In this document: positions 18,798 to 26,965 of the stretch, one piece after another
Position numbering within the stretch: position 1 is the stretch's first letter
How the letters are laid out: every line of letters begins with the position of its first letter
From: JAAETI01 sp964195945
GTDB taxonomy: Bacteria; Actinomycetota; Acidimicrobiia; Spongiisociales; UBA5794
Assembly (NCBI GenBank): GCA_964195945.1
Contig: CAXMRC010000150.1
Coordinates: 23,008-87,007, forward strand
Length of the DNA stretch: 64,000 bases
Direction: 5' to 3'
The notes under the pieces: generated by a model
What the model was told of the DNA's origin: nothing
Databases searched by the model: none
What the model saw: the letters and a program-made list of their open reading frames with translations, nothing else
Made by a program: the position numbers and the translations under genes

Positions 18798-19841
18798 ATG
18801 CAACAGACAGATCTTTCCTCCCTCCCCAAAGTGGAGCTGCACAACCATCTCGACGGAGGTCTACGCGTCGAGACTGTGATCACGCTCGCAGCCGCTATCA
18901 ACTATGACCACTTGCCGAGCACAGATACCACCGAACTCGCGGCTTGGTTCCTCCAGGACGAATCAGGATCCCTCGAGCAATACCTGGCCGGTTTTGAGCA
19001 CACCATCGCCGTCATGCAGACCAAGCCAGCGATCGAGCAGGTCGCATTCGAATCAGGGCTCGATCTGTCGGCCGACGGGGTTGTCTATGCAGAGATTCGG
19101 TTCGCACCGAGCCTCAACACTCGTCTTGGCCTAGCGCGGGAAGATGCGATCGAAGCTGCATTGCTGGGTTTTGAGCGCGCCGAAGCAGCAACCGGAATCA
19201 AGATGCGTCTCCTTGTGGACGCTATGCGCAATGAGCCGGACTCCATTGCGGCCGCCAAAGCTGCGGTGCGCTTTGCCGATCAAGGTGTCGTCGGCTTCGA
19301 TCTTGCCGGCCCTGAATTCGGGTTTCCTGCTGACGACCACGCCAACGCATGCCACCTGGCAAGCGACAATGGCCTCGGCCTGACCATCCACGCCGGCGAA
19401 GCCGACGGCCCCGACAGTATCCGTAGGGCCATCGATGGCTGTGGCGCACAGAGGATTGGACACGGGATTCGTATCGTGGACGACATTGACGCCGAGGATG
19501 ACGTTATTGCGCGGATCGGCGATGTTGCCGCCATGGTGCGTGACCGCCAGATACCGCTCGAAGTGTGTCCGACATCCAACCTCCACACGCTCGGCATCCA
19601 ACCGACCAGTCATCCCCTCGGGTTCTTGGCCCGCAACGGGTTCAATGTCACACTCAATACCGACAATCGTTTGATGAGTGCGGTAACCCTCACCGATGAG
19701 TTTGCGTTTGCTGCTGAACACCACGGATTCGGTCTTGCGGATTTCCGGCGGGTGACGCTTGCTGCGCTGGACGCGGCATTCATCGACGAGAGCGTTAGAT
19801 CACCCCTGCGCTCCATCGTGCTCGCAGGCTACGTCAGCTGA
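18798..19841 (+). CDS. add: adenosine deaminase
   Basis: About 347 residues from the ATG at 18798. All metal and catalytic motifs are present: 'KVELHNHLDGGLR' (HxH), 'TIHAGEADG' (His plus catalytic Glu follows in the family), 'RIGHGIRIV', 'EVCPTSNLHT' and the C-terminal 'LNTDNRLMS' Asp pair (variant of the usual NTDDP). It deaminates adenosine to inosine in purine salvage. The NTDNR in place of NTDDP raises the possibility of a related deaminase such as an adenine or modified-nucleoside enzyme. Overlaps the lipase gene by 13 bases tail-to-tail. Confidence 0.85.
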   Translation: MQQTDLSSLPKVELHNHLDGGLRVETVITLAAAINYDHLPSTDTTELAAWFLQDESGSLEQYLAGFEHTIAVMQTKPAIEQVAFESGLDLSADGVVYAEIRFAPSLNTRLGLAREDAIEAALLGFERAEAATGIKMRLLVDAMRNEPDSIAAAKAAVRFADQGVVGFDLAGPEFGFPADDHANACHLASDNGLGLTIHAGEADGPDSIRRAIDGCGAQRIGHGIRIVDDIDAEDDVIARIGDVAAMVRDRQIPLEVCPTSNLHTLGIQPTSHPLGFLARNGFNVTLNTDNRLMSAVTLTDEFAFAAEHHGFGLADFRRVTLAALDAAFIDESVRSPLRSIVLAGYVS

Positions 19842-20638
19842 GCCCTTAACCAGGTCGCCACGAACCCCATCACATCCTCTTGTTCCGGTTCGTTGTGGGT
19901 TTCGTGGCGCAGGCCTGCAAACAGCTTCCGTTCCACCCCGGGGAGTGCCGCCAAGGGCGCCGACGCACGAGGAGGAACCAGTTCATCGTCGGCGCCATGA
20001 ATGACGAGGGTCGGTGTGGTGAGGCGGTTGAGCTTGTCTTTGATGTTGTCCATCTGACTCAAGAACACGGCGCCAAAGCGAGCAGTTGTTTTCGTTTGAA
20101 CGAGCGGGTCTGCGAAGTACTTCTTTCCAACCGCAGGGTCACGGGAGAGTTGTTCGCCTTTGATCGAGCTGGGAAAGTACATCCCGGGCCGGATCCGGCT
20201 CATGACTTTGGCAGCGAGACGAAGCGGAGCAGGTACATCGGCCGACAGTGCCGGGGCTGACAACACAAACAGGTCAGGCTGTGGTCTAACACTTACCCCA
20301 TAGGAGGCAGCCACCAACCCGCCCATCGAGTGACCGTAGATGACCGAGGGGACGTCCTTTGGCATCTCGCCAAGCACCACCTCCACGTCATCCAGGTACT
20401 CATCGAATGACCCGAGGTCCATCCTGTCGCCACCGGATGCCCCATGACCACGCTGGTCGAACGCCAAGACGCAGAAGCCCTGGGCGACGAGATAATCACC
20501 GACATGTTCGTACCGTCCGGAGTGCTCACCGAGACCGTGCACGATCAGCACCCGTGCGATGGGGTTCTCGCAGGCCCAATGCCTGATGAGAAGGCCCAAA
20601 CCGTCGTTCGCCATCAGTTGCGACGTCGTGCTGGTCAT
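19829..20638 (-). CDS. alpha/beta hydrolase, monoacylglycerol-lipase-like
   Basis: A 269-residue hydrolase. 'VLIVHGLGEHSGRYEHVGDYL' is the oxyanion-hole region, 'VIYGHSMGGLVAASY' the GxSxG nucleophile elbow (Ser), 'LVIHGADDELVPP' the acid (Asp), and 'GLRHETHNEPEQEDV' the catalytic His. This pattern matches monoacylglycerol lipase/lysophospholipase-type Hydrolase_4 proteins. No signal peptide. Its start overlaps the end of ppgK by 4 bases, so it is the last gene of that minus-strand unit. Confidence 0.88.
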   Translation of the reverse strand: MTSTTSQLMANDGLGLLIRHWACENPIARVLIVHGLGEHSGRYEHVGDYLVAQGFCVLAFDQRGHGASGGDRMDLGSFDEYLDDVEVVLGEMPKDVPSVIYGHSMGGLVAASYGVSVRPQPDLFVLSAPALSADVPAPLRLAAKVMSRIRPGMYFPSSIKGEQLSRDPAVGKKYFADPLVQTKTTARFGAVFLSQMDNIKDKLNRLTTPTLVIHGADDELVPPRASAPLAALPGVERKLFAGLRHETHNEPEQEDVMGFVATWLRAQLT

Positions 20639-21369
20639 ACCGTTCCTCCGGTTGCGAGTGCTGCGCCGATGATGCCCGCACGGTTCCGGAATCGCGCAGG
20701 AGCGATGGTTGCTCTCGTGTCCAACAAATCCGAGTAGCGATCAAAGTTCTTCGAGATTCCTCCGCCAAGGATGATGTGATCCGGGGGTACCACCCGTTCC
20801 AAATAGTTCAAGAACTCATTCAGGCGAACCGCCCACTCCCGTTCCGCGAGACCCTCATTTACGAGACGGGCCGCCGCGTAGAGCTCGGCATCCTCGCCTT
20901 TGAATTCCAGATGGCCTAGCTCGGTGTTAGGTACGAGGGCCCCGTCGATGAACAAGGCGCTGCCGATACCCGTCCCCAAGGTCAACAAGAGGACAACGCC
21001 AAAGCGATCTCGGGCCGCTCCCCACATGTTCTCTGCTAGCCCGGCTGCATCCGCATCATTCAGGACGGTGACGGGCAACCCCAGCCGTCCGGTCAGGTCC
21101 GCCCCGGCGTCGGTGCCTATCCACGAGTCGTCGATATTGGCAGCCGTATAGGCCACCCCTGATCGGACGATTGCGGGCAAAGCGCAACCAACCGGCCCCG
21201 TCCAGCCGAAATGAGAAACCAACTCGCCGATGACGTCGTAGACGGCCTCTGGAGTCGACGGTTGCGGCGTGGGTATACGCATGCGTTTCACCACGCGTTT
21301 TCCTGTTGCGAGCTCAACGGGAGCAGCCTTGATCCCGCTACCCCCTACATCGATTCCCAGGGCCTCCAT
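20635..21369 (-). CDS. ppgK: polyphosphate glucokinase (ROK family)
   Basis: About 244 residues from the ATG at 21369 ('MEALGIDVGGSGIKAAPVEL'). The glucose site and base are in 'LNDADAAGLAE', the phosphate motif in 'LTLGTGIGSALFIDG', and 'PNTELGHLEFKGEDAE' is the ROK-type motif as found in actinobacterial PPGK, without the CXCGXXGCXE zinc signature of other ROK kinases. PPGK phosphorylates glucose with polyphosphate (or ATP), an enzyme largely known from Actinobacteria. It follows the GcvPA-like gene by 10 bases. Confidence 0.9.
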   Translation of the reverse strand: MEALGIDVGGSGIKAAPVELATGKRVVKRMRIPTPQPSTPEAVYDVIGELVSHFGWTGPVGCALPAIVRSGVAYTAANIDDSWIGTDAGADLTGRLGLPVTVLNDADAAGLAENMWGAARDRFGVVLLLTLGTGIGSALFIDGALVPNTELGHLEFKGEDAELYAAARLVNEGLAEREWAVRLNEFLNYLERVVPPDHIILGGGISKNFDRYSDLLDTRATIAPARFRNRAGIIGAALATGGTV

Positions 21370-21379
21370 GATGTCCTCT

Positions 21380-21919
21380 CTACGTGCCCGATCGCACAAT
21401 CGTACAAAACCGGGCATTCTCTTGCTGCGGCCACGCTACCTGGACGCGTAGCCCACCGGGGTATTCGGGGAAATCTCGACCGAGAGGGGTGCAACCGACG
21501 AACCCGTTCGCTGTCAACCGTTGCGCTGCGCTCTCCGCCGAACTGGGAAGGCTGGCAACGAACCACGGCGATTCCGGTTGCCCATGGGGCAGGCGTAACC
21601 CTGGTACCTGGGTGAGGCTGGCGGCCAGATGTCGTGCGTCGCGAACCGTCGACCCAGTAAGACCGTGCGGGAGGTCATGCGAGATTTCGAGCACCACAGC
21701 CGGGGGCGGCGGGCTGGCCTCAAACCGGCCGAAGTAATTGGGCTCTTCCACGATGAACAGTCGGTTCGTGGGAGCCGCGATCGTCTCCCATACGGTGCGA
21801 CCGCCGACCACAGGGACCTCGACCACCCCCGCCAGCCCGGCAAGGTCGCGGAACCATGATGCTCGCGACAGCGCGACTCCATCCATTCCCTGTTCTGTGG
21901 CGATCGCAAGGAGGTCCAC
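21380..21919 (-). CDS. shrunken glycine dehydrogenase subunit 1 (GcvPA)-like protein
   Basis: A 179-residue protein directly downstream (14 bases) of gcvT. 'FIVEEPNYFGRFE' (near residue 57-67) resembles the 'vvQ-PNFFG-ie' motif of GcvPA. Residues about 90-160 ('RDARHLAASLTQVPGLRLPH', then 'EYPGGLRVQVAW') resemble the C-terminal small domain of GcvPA-type PLP-fold proteins. Between them, some 170-200 residues of the family core appear missing. The frame is intact and codon use is like its neighbours, so it may be a functional degenerate paralogue rather than fresh decay. Assignment is by motif recall only and is tentative. Confidence 0.5.
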   Translation of the reverse strand: MDLLAIATEQGMDGVALSRASWFRDLAGLAGVVEVPVVGGRTVWETIAAPTNRLFIVEEPNYFGRFEASPPPPAVVLEISHDLPHGLTGSTVRDARHLAASLTQVPGLRLPHGQPESPWFVASLPSSAESAAQRLTANGFVGCTPLGRDFPEYPGGLRVQVAWPQQENARFCTIVRSGT

Positions 21920-21933
21920 TCGGCGTCACGGAA

Positions 21934-22977
21934 TCAGCGGTCGAGGAACGGCGGGTTGACCATTTCCACTGCTTGCCACTTGCCTCTCACCTCTAACTCG
22001 AGAGGCGACCGATCAGCAATGGGGGGTGATATGAAGCCCATGCCGATGCCGACCTCGAGCACCGGGCTGAAGTTGCCGGAGGCGACGACCCCTGTTGCGG
22101 CGCCGGAGCGGAGCGGATACCCATGGCGCGGTGGGCGTCGATCGGCGGTGCGAAAGGCGACCAACTGCTTGTTGAGACCGCCATCGCGTTGCGCCAACAA
22201 CGCACCACGTCCGACGAATTCGTGATCCCAATCGACCACCCAGGCGAGACCGGCTTCAAGCGGACTCGTCTCCTCATCAAGGTCCTGGCCCCAAAGCGGA
22301 TAGCCCATCTCGAGTCGCAGGGTGTCGCGCGCACCGAGGCCAGATGCCACGGCCCCCGCCTCAAGGAGCGCTCTCAGAAGAGCAGCGCCGTTCTCGTTGG
22401 GTACCGCTACCTCGGCGCCTCTCTCACCGGTATACCCGGTGCCTGCAGTCCACATCGGGCCACCGGCAAACTCGCCGGTCTCAACCCGGAAGCGGCCGGG
22501 AACAAGTCCAATTGCGGCCTCTAGCACTTCGGCGCTGTCCGGTCCCTGAACGGCAAGAAGCACCGTGTCGGATCGCACCGGCACTGCTTGAGCGTCCGAG
22601 GAAGCTGTGAACCGCGCAAGCAAATCGTCGAAATTCACACCGTTCGGCATGACCCAGTAGTCATCTTCGGCGAATCGCCAGATGATGATGTCGTCGACAA
22701 CACCACCACTTTCGTTGAGGGCCATTGTGTACTGGGCTCGGCCAGGTTTGATCTTGGTGATGTCGTTGCAGAGCTCGCGTCCTATAGCTGCGGTGGCGCC
22801 GGGGCCGCTTAGGTGGAAGCGGCCGAGGTGGGTTACGTCAAAGACCCCAACAGACTGGCGCACCGCCATGTGCTCTGCGATGACACTCTGGTATTGGAGA
22901 GGCATCTCCCAACCGCCAAAGTCGGTGAAGCGAGCCCCTAGTGCTTCATGTTCAGAGCGCAACGGCGTACCGGGCAT
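21934..22977 (-). CDS. gcvT: aminomethyltransferase (glycine cleavage T protein)
   Basis: About 347 residues from the ATG at 22977 ('MPGTPLRSEHEALGARFTDF'). It has 'GGWEMPLQYQSVIAEHMAVR', 'VGVFDVTHLGRFHLSG', 'GGVVDDIIIWR', 'GYTGERGAEVAV' and 'SPLEAGLAWVVDW', the folate-binding pattern of GcvT. It releases ammonia from the aminomethyl-lipoyl H protein and makes methylene-tetrahydrofolate. The matching gcvH is 5 kb upstream on the same strand; no full gcvP is in the window. I see no glycine riboswitch in the 76 bases before it. Confidence 0.92.
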   Translation of the reverse strand: MPGTPLRSEHEALGARFTDFGGWEMPLQYQSVIAEHMAVRQSVGVFDVTHLGRFHLSGPGATAAIGRELCNDITKIKPGRAQYTMALNESGGVVDDIIIWRFAEDDYWVMPNGVNFDDLLARFTASSDAQAVPVRSDTVLLAVQGPDSAEVLEAAIGLVPGRFRVETGEFAGGPMWTAGTGYTGERGAEVAVPNENGAALLRALLEAGAVASGLGARDTLRLEMGYPLWGQDLDEETSPLEAGLAWVVDWDHEFVGRGALLAQRDGGLNKQLVAFRTADRRPPRHGYPLRSGAATGVVASGNFSPVLEVGIGMGFISPPIADRSPLELEVRGKWQAVEMVNPPFLDR

Positions 22978-23053
22978 TTGGGAGACCTCCAGAGTCAAAG
23001 TACCGATTGAGCCTAACCCGACCCGGGTGTCTGCACGCAGCGGGAGGAGTCCG

Positions 23054-23503
23054 TCAGCCGACGGCCCGCGTGTCATCTTCGCCGAGGTCTTCGATGCGCG
23101 GAGCACCAGGCATTCTGGTTGGGACCGTTGGCAGGCCCTGATCTGGTGGCTCTTCCAGACCGTATTTGACCAGCAGGTTGAGATAGTCACGCTGGTAGAA
23201 GACTTTGCACACGATCTCGGGATGGACTTCGTGAAGGAGACGAGCCTTACGGTTCTTCTTTGTGACAAGCTTCTGGCTCATCGTCGTGATCTCGATGTAG
23301 AGATCATCCCCAGGAAGATAGAAGTCCGGGCGGAAGAACTGGACCGGGTTGTTGTCGGCATCGAATTCAATCGCAAACTCGCGCGGCTCGTACTCCCAGT
23401 CCACTTCGTAGAAATCCAGGAGTCGTGCAAACTGCCGTTCGCTCTCGTGAGCGAAGTCGACTGAATCTGCCGGTTGCGGCTCGTCGAGAAGGTCGTAGCT
23501 CAG
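23054..23503 (-). CDS. PD-(D/E)XK nuclease-like conserved protein, apparent CTG start
   Basis: The plausible reading is 149 residues. 'VQFFRPDFYLPGDDLYIEIT' followed by a Lys-rich helix ('KLVTKKNRKARLLHE') resembles the D...E-x-K core of PD-(D/E)XK/VSR-like nucleases, though the usual E-x-K is E-I-T here. The only standard start codon is GTG at 23404, but protein-like sequence ('DSVDFAHESERQFARLLDFY') continues upstream to 23503. There a CTG overlaps the TGA of the MerR gene, with GGAGG ten bases before it. I therefore propose CTG as the start, coupled to the upstream gene. Function unknown. Confidence 0.55.
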   Translation of the reverse strand: MSYDLLDEPQPADSVDFAHESERQFARLLDFYEVDWEYEPREFAIEFDADNNPVQFFRPDFYLPGDDLYIEITTMSQKLVTKKNRKARLLHEVHPEIVCKVFYQRDYLNLLVKYGLEEPPDQGLPTVPTRMPGAPRIEDLGEDDTRAVG

Positions 23504-23973
23504 TTGGCCGTCGCCTCCGTGATTGCGGTGACCGGCGCAGCCTCGCCTGGGAACAACTTGTGGATCTCTCCTTGAAGCTCCGCTTGGACAGGGCCCACGG
23601 CGATTCCAAAAACGCCCTGGCCTTTTTGGAAAACGTCAACAACCTCGTCCGGGCTGTGTGCGGCAAAAATGGTGGCGCCATCCGAGAGCAAGGTCACGTC
23701 GTTGAGCGGGTTATTGCTCTCGAGTTGCTCTCGCAGGATTGTCATGGCACTGCGGATCTTCTTGAGGCTCATGCCTGCGTCGAGCAGACGTTTGACGACC
23801 TTCAACTGCACGATGTCGGAAAAGGAGTAGCGGCGCTGTGTCCCTGAGCCTTGGGCCGATTGGACCGAGGGTTGAATCAGCCCGGTGCGCGCCCAATAGT
23901 CGAGCTGGCGATATGTGATCCCAACCAAACTGCACACCTGTGGGGCGCGATATCCGACGTCCTGCTTATTCAC
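23500..23973 (-). CDS. MerR-family regulator, ResR/McdR-like (Rv1830 type)
   Basis: A 157-residue protein. The N-terminal winged HTH reads 'YRAPQVCSLVGITYRQLDYW' and 'ARTGLIQPSV', then 'GTQRRYSFSDIVQLKVVKRL', followed by 'VTLLSDGATIFAAHSPDEVV' and 'GQGVFGIAVG'. These segments closely match the actinobacterial regulator next to the DUF151 nuclease gene in mycobacteria (Rv1830), which has been linked to cell-size and growth-recovery control. It lies 132 bases downstream of the DUF151 gene, in the same order as in mycobacteria. No effector-binding domain is present. Confidence 0.85.
   Translation of the reverse strand: MNKQDVGYRAPQVCSLVGITYRQLDYWARTGLIQPSVQSAQGSGTQRRYSFSDIVQLKVVKRLLDAGMSLKKIRSAMTILREQLESNNPLNDVTLLSDGATIFAAHSPDEVVDVFQKGQGVFGIAVGPVQAELQGEIHKLFPGEAAPVTAITEATAN
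23514..23518 (-). promoter_or_regulatory. Shine-Dalgarno GGAGG for the CTG-initiated gene
   Basis: On the minus strand GGAGG is followed by ten bases and then CTG at 23503-23501, whose last two bases belong to the TGA stop of the MerR gene. No ATG, GTG or TTG occurs in frame between the frame-opening stop near 23638 and the GTG at 23404, so this site decides the start. Confidence 0.45.
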
Positions 23974-24105
23974 AGCAAGCCTCCTTATGGCTTGTAGCTT
24001 ACATCGACGTAATTCCGCCCGTCGAACTACGCCTGTGAAGTTACTGATGACAATCGCGACTTGTCAACAACCCTTGTGGATAACTCAATGAATCCGGCAT
24101 GTCTG

Positions 24106-24606
24106 CTACGACCCTTGGGAGTGCCCAGAATCGAAATCCTCGGGGGTGATGTCTTCGAGGAACTCACGGAAGCGCTCGATCTCTTCCTCTTGGCCATCCT
24201 CTTCGATCTCAACGCCCGCTTCCTCGAGCAAGCCACGGTCCGCAAAAATCGGGGCATCTGCTCTGGCAGCCACAGCTATCGCATCCGATGGCCGTGCCGA
24301 GATCACAGTCTCACCGCCATCTCGATCCAACACGAGGTTGGCAAAGAACGTACCGACGACCAGCTCGGTAACGTCAACACGCACCACCGTGGCCCCGAGC
24401 GACTCGATCACTAGTGCTAGCAAATCGTGTGTCATCGGCCGCTGCGGTTCTACGCCCTGAAGTGCCAAGGCGATGGCGGTAGCTTCGTTGGGCCCGATCC
24501 AAATCGGCAAGTATCGGGAGCCATCGCTCTCGCGAAGCAGCAAGATGGGCACGTTGGTTGGGAGCTCGATGCGTACTCCGACCAGTTGCATTGCTACGGG
24601 ATCCAT
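24106..24606 (-). CDS. bifunctional nuclease family protein (DUF151)
   Basis: A 166-residue protein with the DUF151 pattern: 'MQLVGVRIELPTNVPILLLR', 'YLPIWIGPNEATAIALALQG', 'RPMTHDLLALVIESLGA' and 'SARPSDAIAVAARADAPIFA'. An acidic C-terminal tail (E/D-rich, about residues 130-160) follows, as in actinobacterial members. The family is reported to have RNase/DNase activity in plants and bacteria; its role in Actinobacteria is not clear. The position between FtsR-type and ResR-type regulators matches Rv1829. Confidence 0.9.
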   Translation of the reverse strand: MDPVAMQLVGVRIELPTNVPILLLRESDGSRYLPIWIGPNEATAIALALQGVEPQRPMTHDLLALVIESLGATVVRVDVTELVVGTFFANLVLDRDGGETVISARPSDAIAVAARADAPIFADRGLLEEAGVEIEEDGQEEEIERFREFLEDITPEDFDSGHSQGS

Positions 24607-24618
24607 TGCGCCAGCCTA

Positions 24619-25215
24619 TCACCGAGGGTGAGATGAACCGTCGCCGCTTTGGCGCTCTACAAATGCCACTTGTGGAAACGTTTCGTGGAGGTCCTGGAGC
24701 CTGTTCATGTCCATCACGGCCCATAGACCAGGCAGATTCCTATAGCGACCTTCCCAATCGAGACCATATCCAAGCAAGAACTCGTCGCCGATCTCGAAGC
24801 CGCGGTATTCCAAAGGCACGTCGACTATTCGGCGTGGCACTTTGTCCAAGAGGGCCACCGTCTTCAGACTCTCCAGGTTCCGCACCTCGAGGTTGCGACG
24901 CAACGTGCTCAGCGTGAGCCCGGTGTCAACGATGTCTTCAACGAGTAAGACGTGTCTGTTTTCCAGGGAGATCGCCGTATCCATGGCAACGGCCACTCTG
25001 CCCTCGCTTCCGAAGCGCGTCAACAGCAGGAAGTCCACTTCGTGCGGCTCGCTGATACTCCGGATGAGGTCGGCGACAAAGGGGATGGATCCTTTGAGGA
25101 CTCCTACGAGGACCGGATTGAGACCGGCATAGTCAGAGGCGATCGCCGCCCCGAGTTCACCGACGCGCTTTTGCAGAGCGGCAGGGCCTACGACCTCGAG
25201 ATATGGAGTGTTCAA
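24619..25215 (-). CDS. hpt: hypoxanthine phosphoribosyltransferase
   Basis: A 198-residue PRTase. 'VLVGVLKGSIPFVADLIRSI' is the pyrophosphate loop region, 'VLLVEDIVDTGLTLSTL' the PRPP motif with the Asp pair, and 'FEIGDEFLLGYGLDW' the base-recognition C-terminus. It makes IMP/GMP from hypoxanthine/guanine and PRPP. The start overlaps the D-Ala carboxypeptidase stop by 4 bases (ATGA), so the two are translationally coupled. Fits with adenosine deaminase and the BMP importer elsewhere in the window as purine salvage functions. Confidence 0.92.
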   Translation of the reverse strand: MNTPYLEVVGPAALQKRVGELGAAIASDYAGLNPVLVGVLKGSIPFVADLIRSISEPHEVDFLLLTRFGSEGRVAVAMDTAISLENRHVLLVEDIVDTGLTLSTLRRNLEVRNLESLKTVALLDKVPRRIVDVPLEYRGFEIGDEFLLGYGLDWEGRYRNLPGLWAVMDMNRLQDLHETFPQVAFVERQSGDGSSHPR

Positions 25216-26243
25216 CCCGTCCCACCGAGCGTGATTGGCAGCATCTCGCGGACCATGTCTTCAATCGCCCGAGTACCAGGCGTTTCCCCCCATACTGAGG
25301 TGGCCTCGAGTCCGGTTGCGAGCGGTTGTCTGGTCTTGATGACCTTCTGGGTCTCCAAATCGAGTGGTGCGATCGCGGCGCCGCCACCTTCTTGTTCGAT
25401 CAATGGGGCAAGGAAACGGTCGCGGATTGTTAGACGGCCGGTGACATAGTCAAACATCGCGGCAGTGTCGGCGAAATGATTCTCGCTGCCCATAACCACC
25501 CCAACAAAGGTTTGTCCGTCCGCCTCCACCGCGGACACCAAGACCCGACCGGCTTCGCCCGTATATCCCGTCTTCATCCCGACAACGCCTGGATACTTGT
25601 TGAGAAGGAGGTTCGTATTGGCTGCTATCCGGTCTGCTCCGTTTGGCGCGGGTTTGAATCTGATGAAGCCAGTCCGCGTCAACTGTTTCAGCACCTCGTC
25701 TTTGAGAACGGCCACCGCAATAGCGGTCAGGTCGCGGGCCGATGTGTAGTGACCTTCTGCGTCGAGGCCATGCGGGTTGACGAAGTGGGAGTGTGCAAGG
25801 CCCATCTCCGCTGCGGTCTCGTTCATCAGCGCCGCAAAACCCTCCACGCTCCCGCCAACGTGCTCAGCCAGTGCATACGCTGCATCGTTTCCCGACCGGA
25901 TCAACACGGCCCCGAGCAAGTCTCTGATGCTCCAGACCTCCCCGGCGACGAGCCCGACTTCGGCCTCCCCCACGTCTGCGGCTGTTTCTGAAATACGGAC
26001 CCGGTCGTCGAGCTCGGCGTGTTCTCGCACAACCAGCGCCGTCATCAGCTTTGTCACTGACGCCATCGCCAGTTCCTCGTCGGCATTGTTTTCGAGGAGG
26101 CTTATCCCTGTTCCCACATCGACGACGATCCACGCTGCCGCCTCCAGCGCCGGGGGTTGCGGTATCGAAGGGAATTGCACAGGTGAAGAGAGCATGCTCA
26201 ACGCAGCCAGCACAGCGATTGGTGAAAGCAGCCGCTGCATCAT
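25212..26243 (-). CDS. D-alanyl-D-alanine carboxypeptidase (S11 family)
   Basis: A 343-residue secreted penicillin-binding protein. The signal peptide covers about residues 1-22. Catalytic motifs are all intact: SxxK at S62-K65 (SVTK), SGN at 117-119, KTG at 224-226 (MKTGYTGEAGR). It trims the terminal D-Ala of peptidoglycan stem peptides. No clear C-terminal amphipathic anchor as in PBP5 is evident, though the tail after residue 300 is variable. Its insertion between the FtsR-type regulator and hpt, with 4-base overlaps on both sides, makes it part of the growth/division-associated operon. Confidence 0.92.
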   Translation of the reverse strand: MMQRLLSPIAVLAALSMLSSPVQFPSIPQPPALEAAAWIVVDVGTGISLLENNADEELAMASVTKLMTALVVREHAELDDRVRISETAADVGEAEVGLVAGEVWSIRDLLGAVLIRSGNDAAYALAEHVGGSVEGFAALMNETAAEMGLAHSHFVNPHGLDAEGHYTSARDLTAIAVAVLKDEVLKQLTRTGFIRFKPAPNGADRIAANTNLLLNKYPGVVGMKTGYTGEAGRVLVSAVEADGQTFVGVVMGSENHFADTAAMFDYVTGRLTIRDRFLAPLIEQEGGGAAIAPLDLETQKVIKTRQPLATGLEATSVWGETPGTRAIEDMVREMLPITLGGTG

Positions 26244-26965
26244 CCCTCGAGCAGTCGACGGAGCCTCGACCTGACCAGGTTCTCTTGAAGCTGGGCGCCG
26301 GCACTCGCCCCATCGGCGAGCACCTCGGCGGCACGACGTCGATTCTTTGGATTGCGGTGACGCAATAGCGGCGTGACGAGCTGTGCCAGCAGATCGACCT
26401 CGCGATCAGCGGCGAGCCGCAGGGACCGAATATGGCGTCCCTCAAAGCCACGGCCAAACAATCGATATGCCGAGCGGGCAATCGCTAGGTCCTCGTCGCG
26501 AAACACCTGGCGCCCATCGGGCAATTCGAGCGGGCTTAGTACACCCTGGGTAATCAGTTCCTCTACCTGTTCGCGGCTGAGGCCGCTGGCCCTGCATAGT
26601 TCATCAATAGCCATCGAGACACCGGCGCTGCCAAAGTAGGCTTCTGGCGCCGGACCGCTGTCCCGCGGTGTTGTGGTGTCTTCGCCTCGATCCCATGATG
26701 TCAGCTTCGATTTGATTACCTTGAGCGGCAGGAAGTGGTCGCGTTGCTCACTAAGAACGTAGCGAAGGCGTTCGACATCTTCCTCAGCAAACATCCGATA
26801 CCCGGAAGGGCTTCTCGTCGGCGCGATCAAGCCCTGAGCCTCGAGGAAGCGCACCTTCGATACCGAGATATCAGGGAAATCCGCACGCAGACTGTTGATG
26901 ACCTCGCCAATGGAACGGGTCTTGCGAGCAGCGAATTGAGCCGGGGCGCTGGCTTCGTCAGCCAT
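26240..26965 (-). CDS. MerR-family regulator, FtsR-like (Rv1828 type)
   Basis: A 241-residue regulator. 'SIGEVINSLRADFPDISVSK', 'VRFLEAQGLIAPTRSPSGYR' and 'QRDHFLPLKVIKSKL' match the MerR-type protein FtsR of Corynebacterium and Rv1828 of Mycobacterium. FtsR is described as an activator of ftsZ. The C-terminal half ('YFGSAGVSMAIDELCRASGL' and following) is the typical second helical domain. Gene order garA-ftsR is conserved here with an 8-base overlap; the D-Ala carboxypeptidase follows with a 4-base overlap. Confidence 0.88.
   Translation of the reverse strand: MADEASAPAQFAARKTRSIGEVINSLRADFPDISVSKVRFLEAQGLIAPTRSPSGYRMFAEEDVERLRYVLSEQRDHFLPLKVIKSKLTSWDRGEDTTTPRDSGPAPEAYFGSAGVSMAIDELCRASGLSREQVEELITQGVLSPLELPDGRQVFRDEDLAIARSAYRLFGRGFEGRHIRSLRLAADREVDLLAQLVTPLLRHRNPKNRRRAAEVLADGASAGAQLQENLVRSRLRRLLEG

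Noticed and set aside
22978..23053. Possible glycine riboswitch ahead of gcvT
   Set aside because: Only 76 bases are available before the upstream gene's stop and I see no paired-aptamer pattern, so there is no room or signature for a glycine riboswitch.
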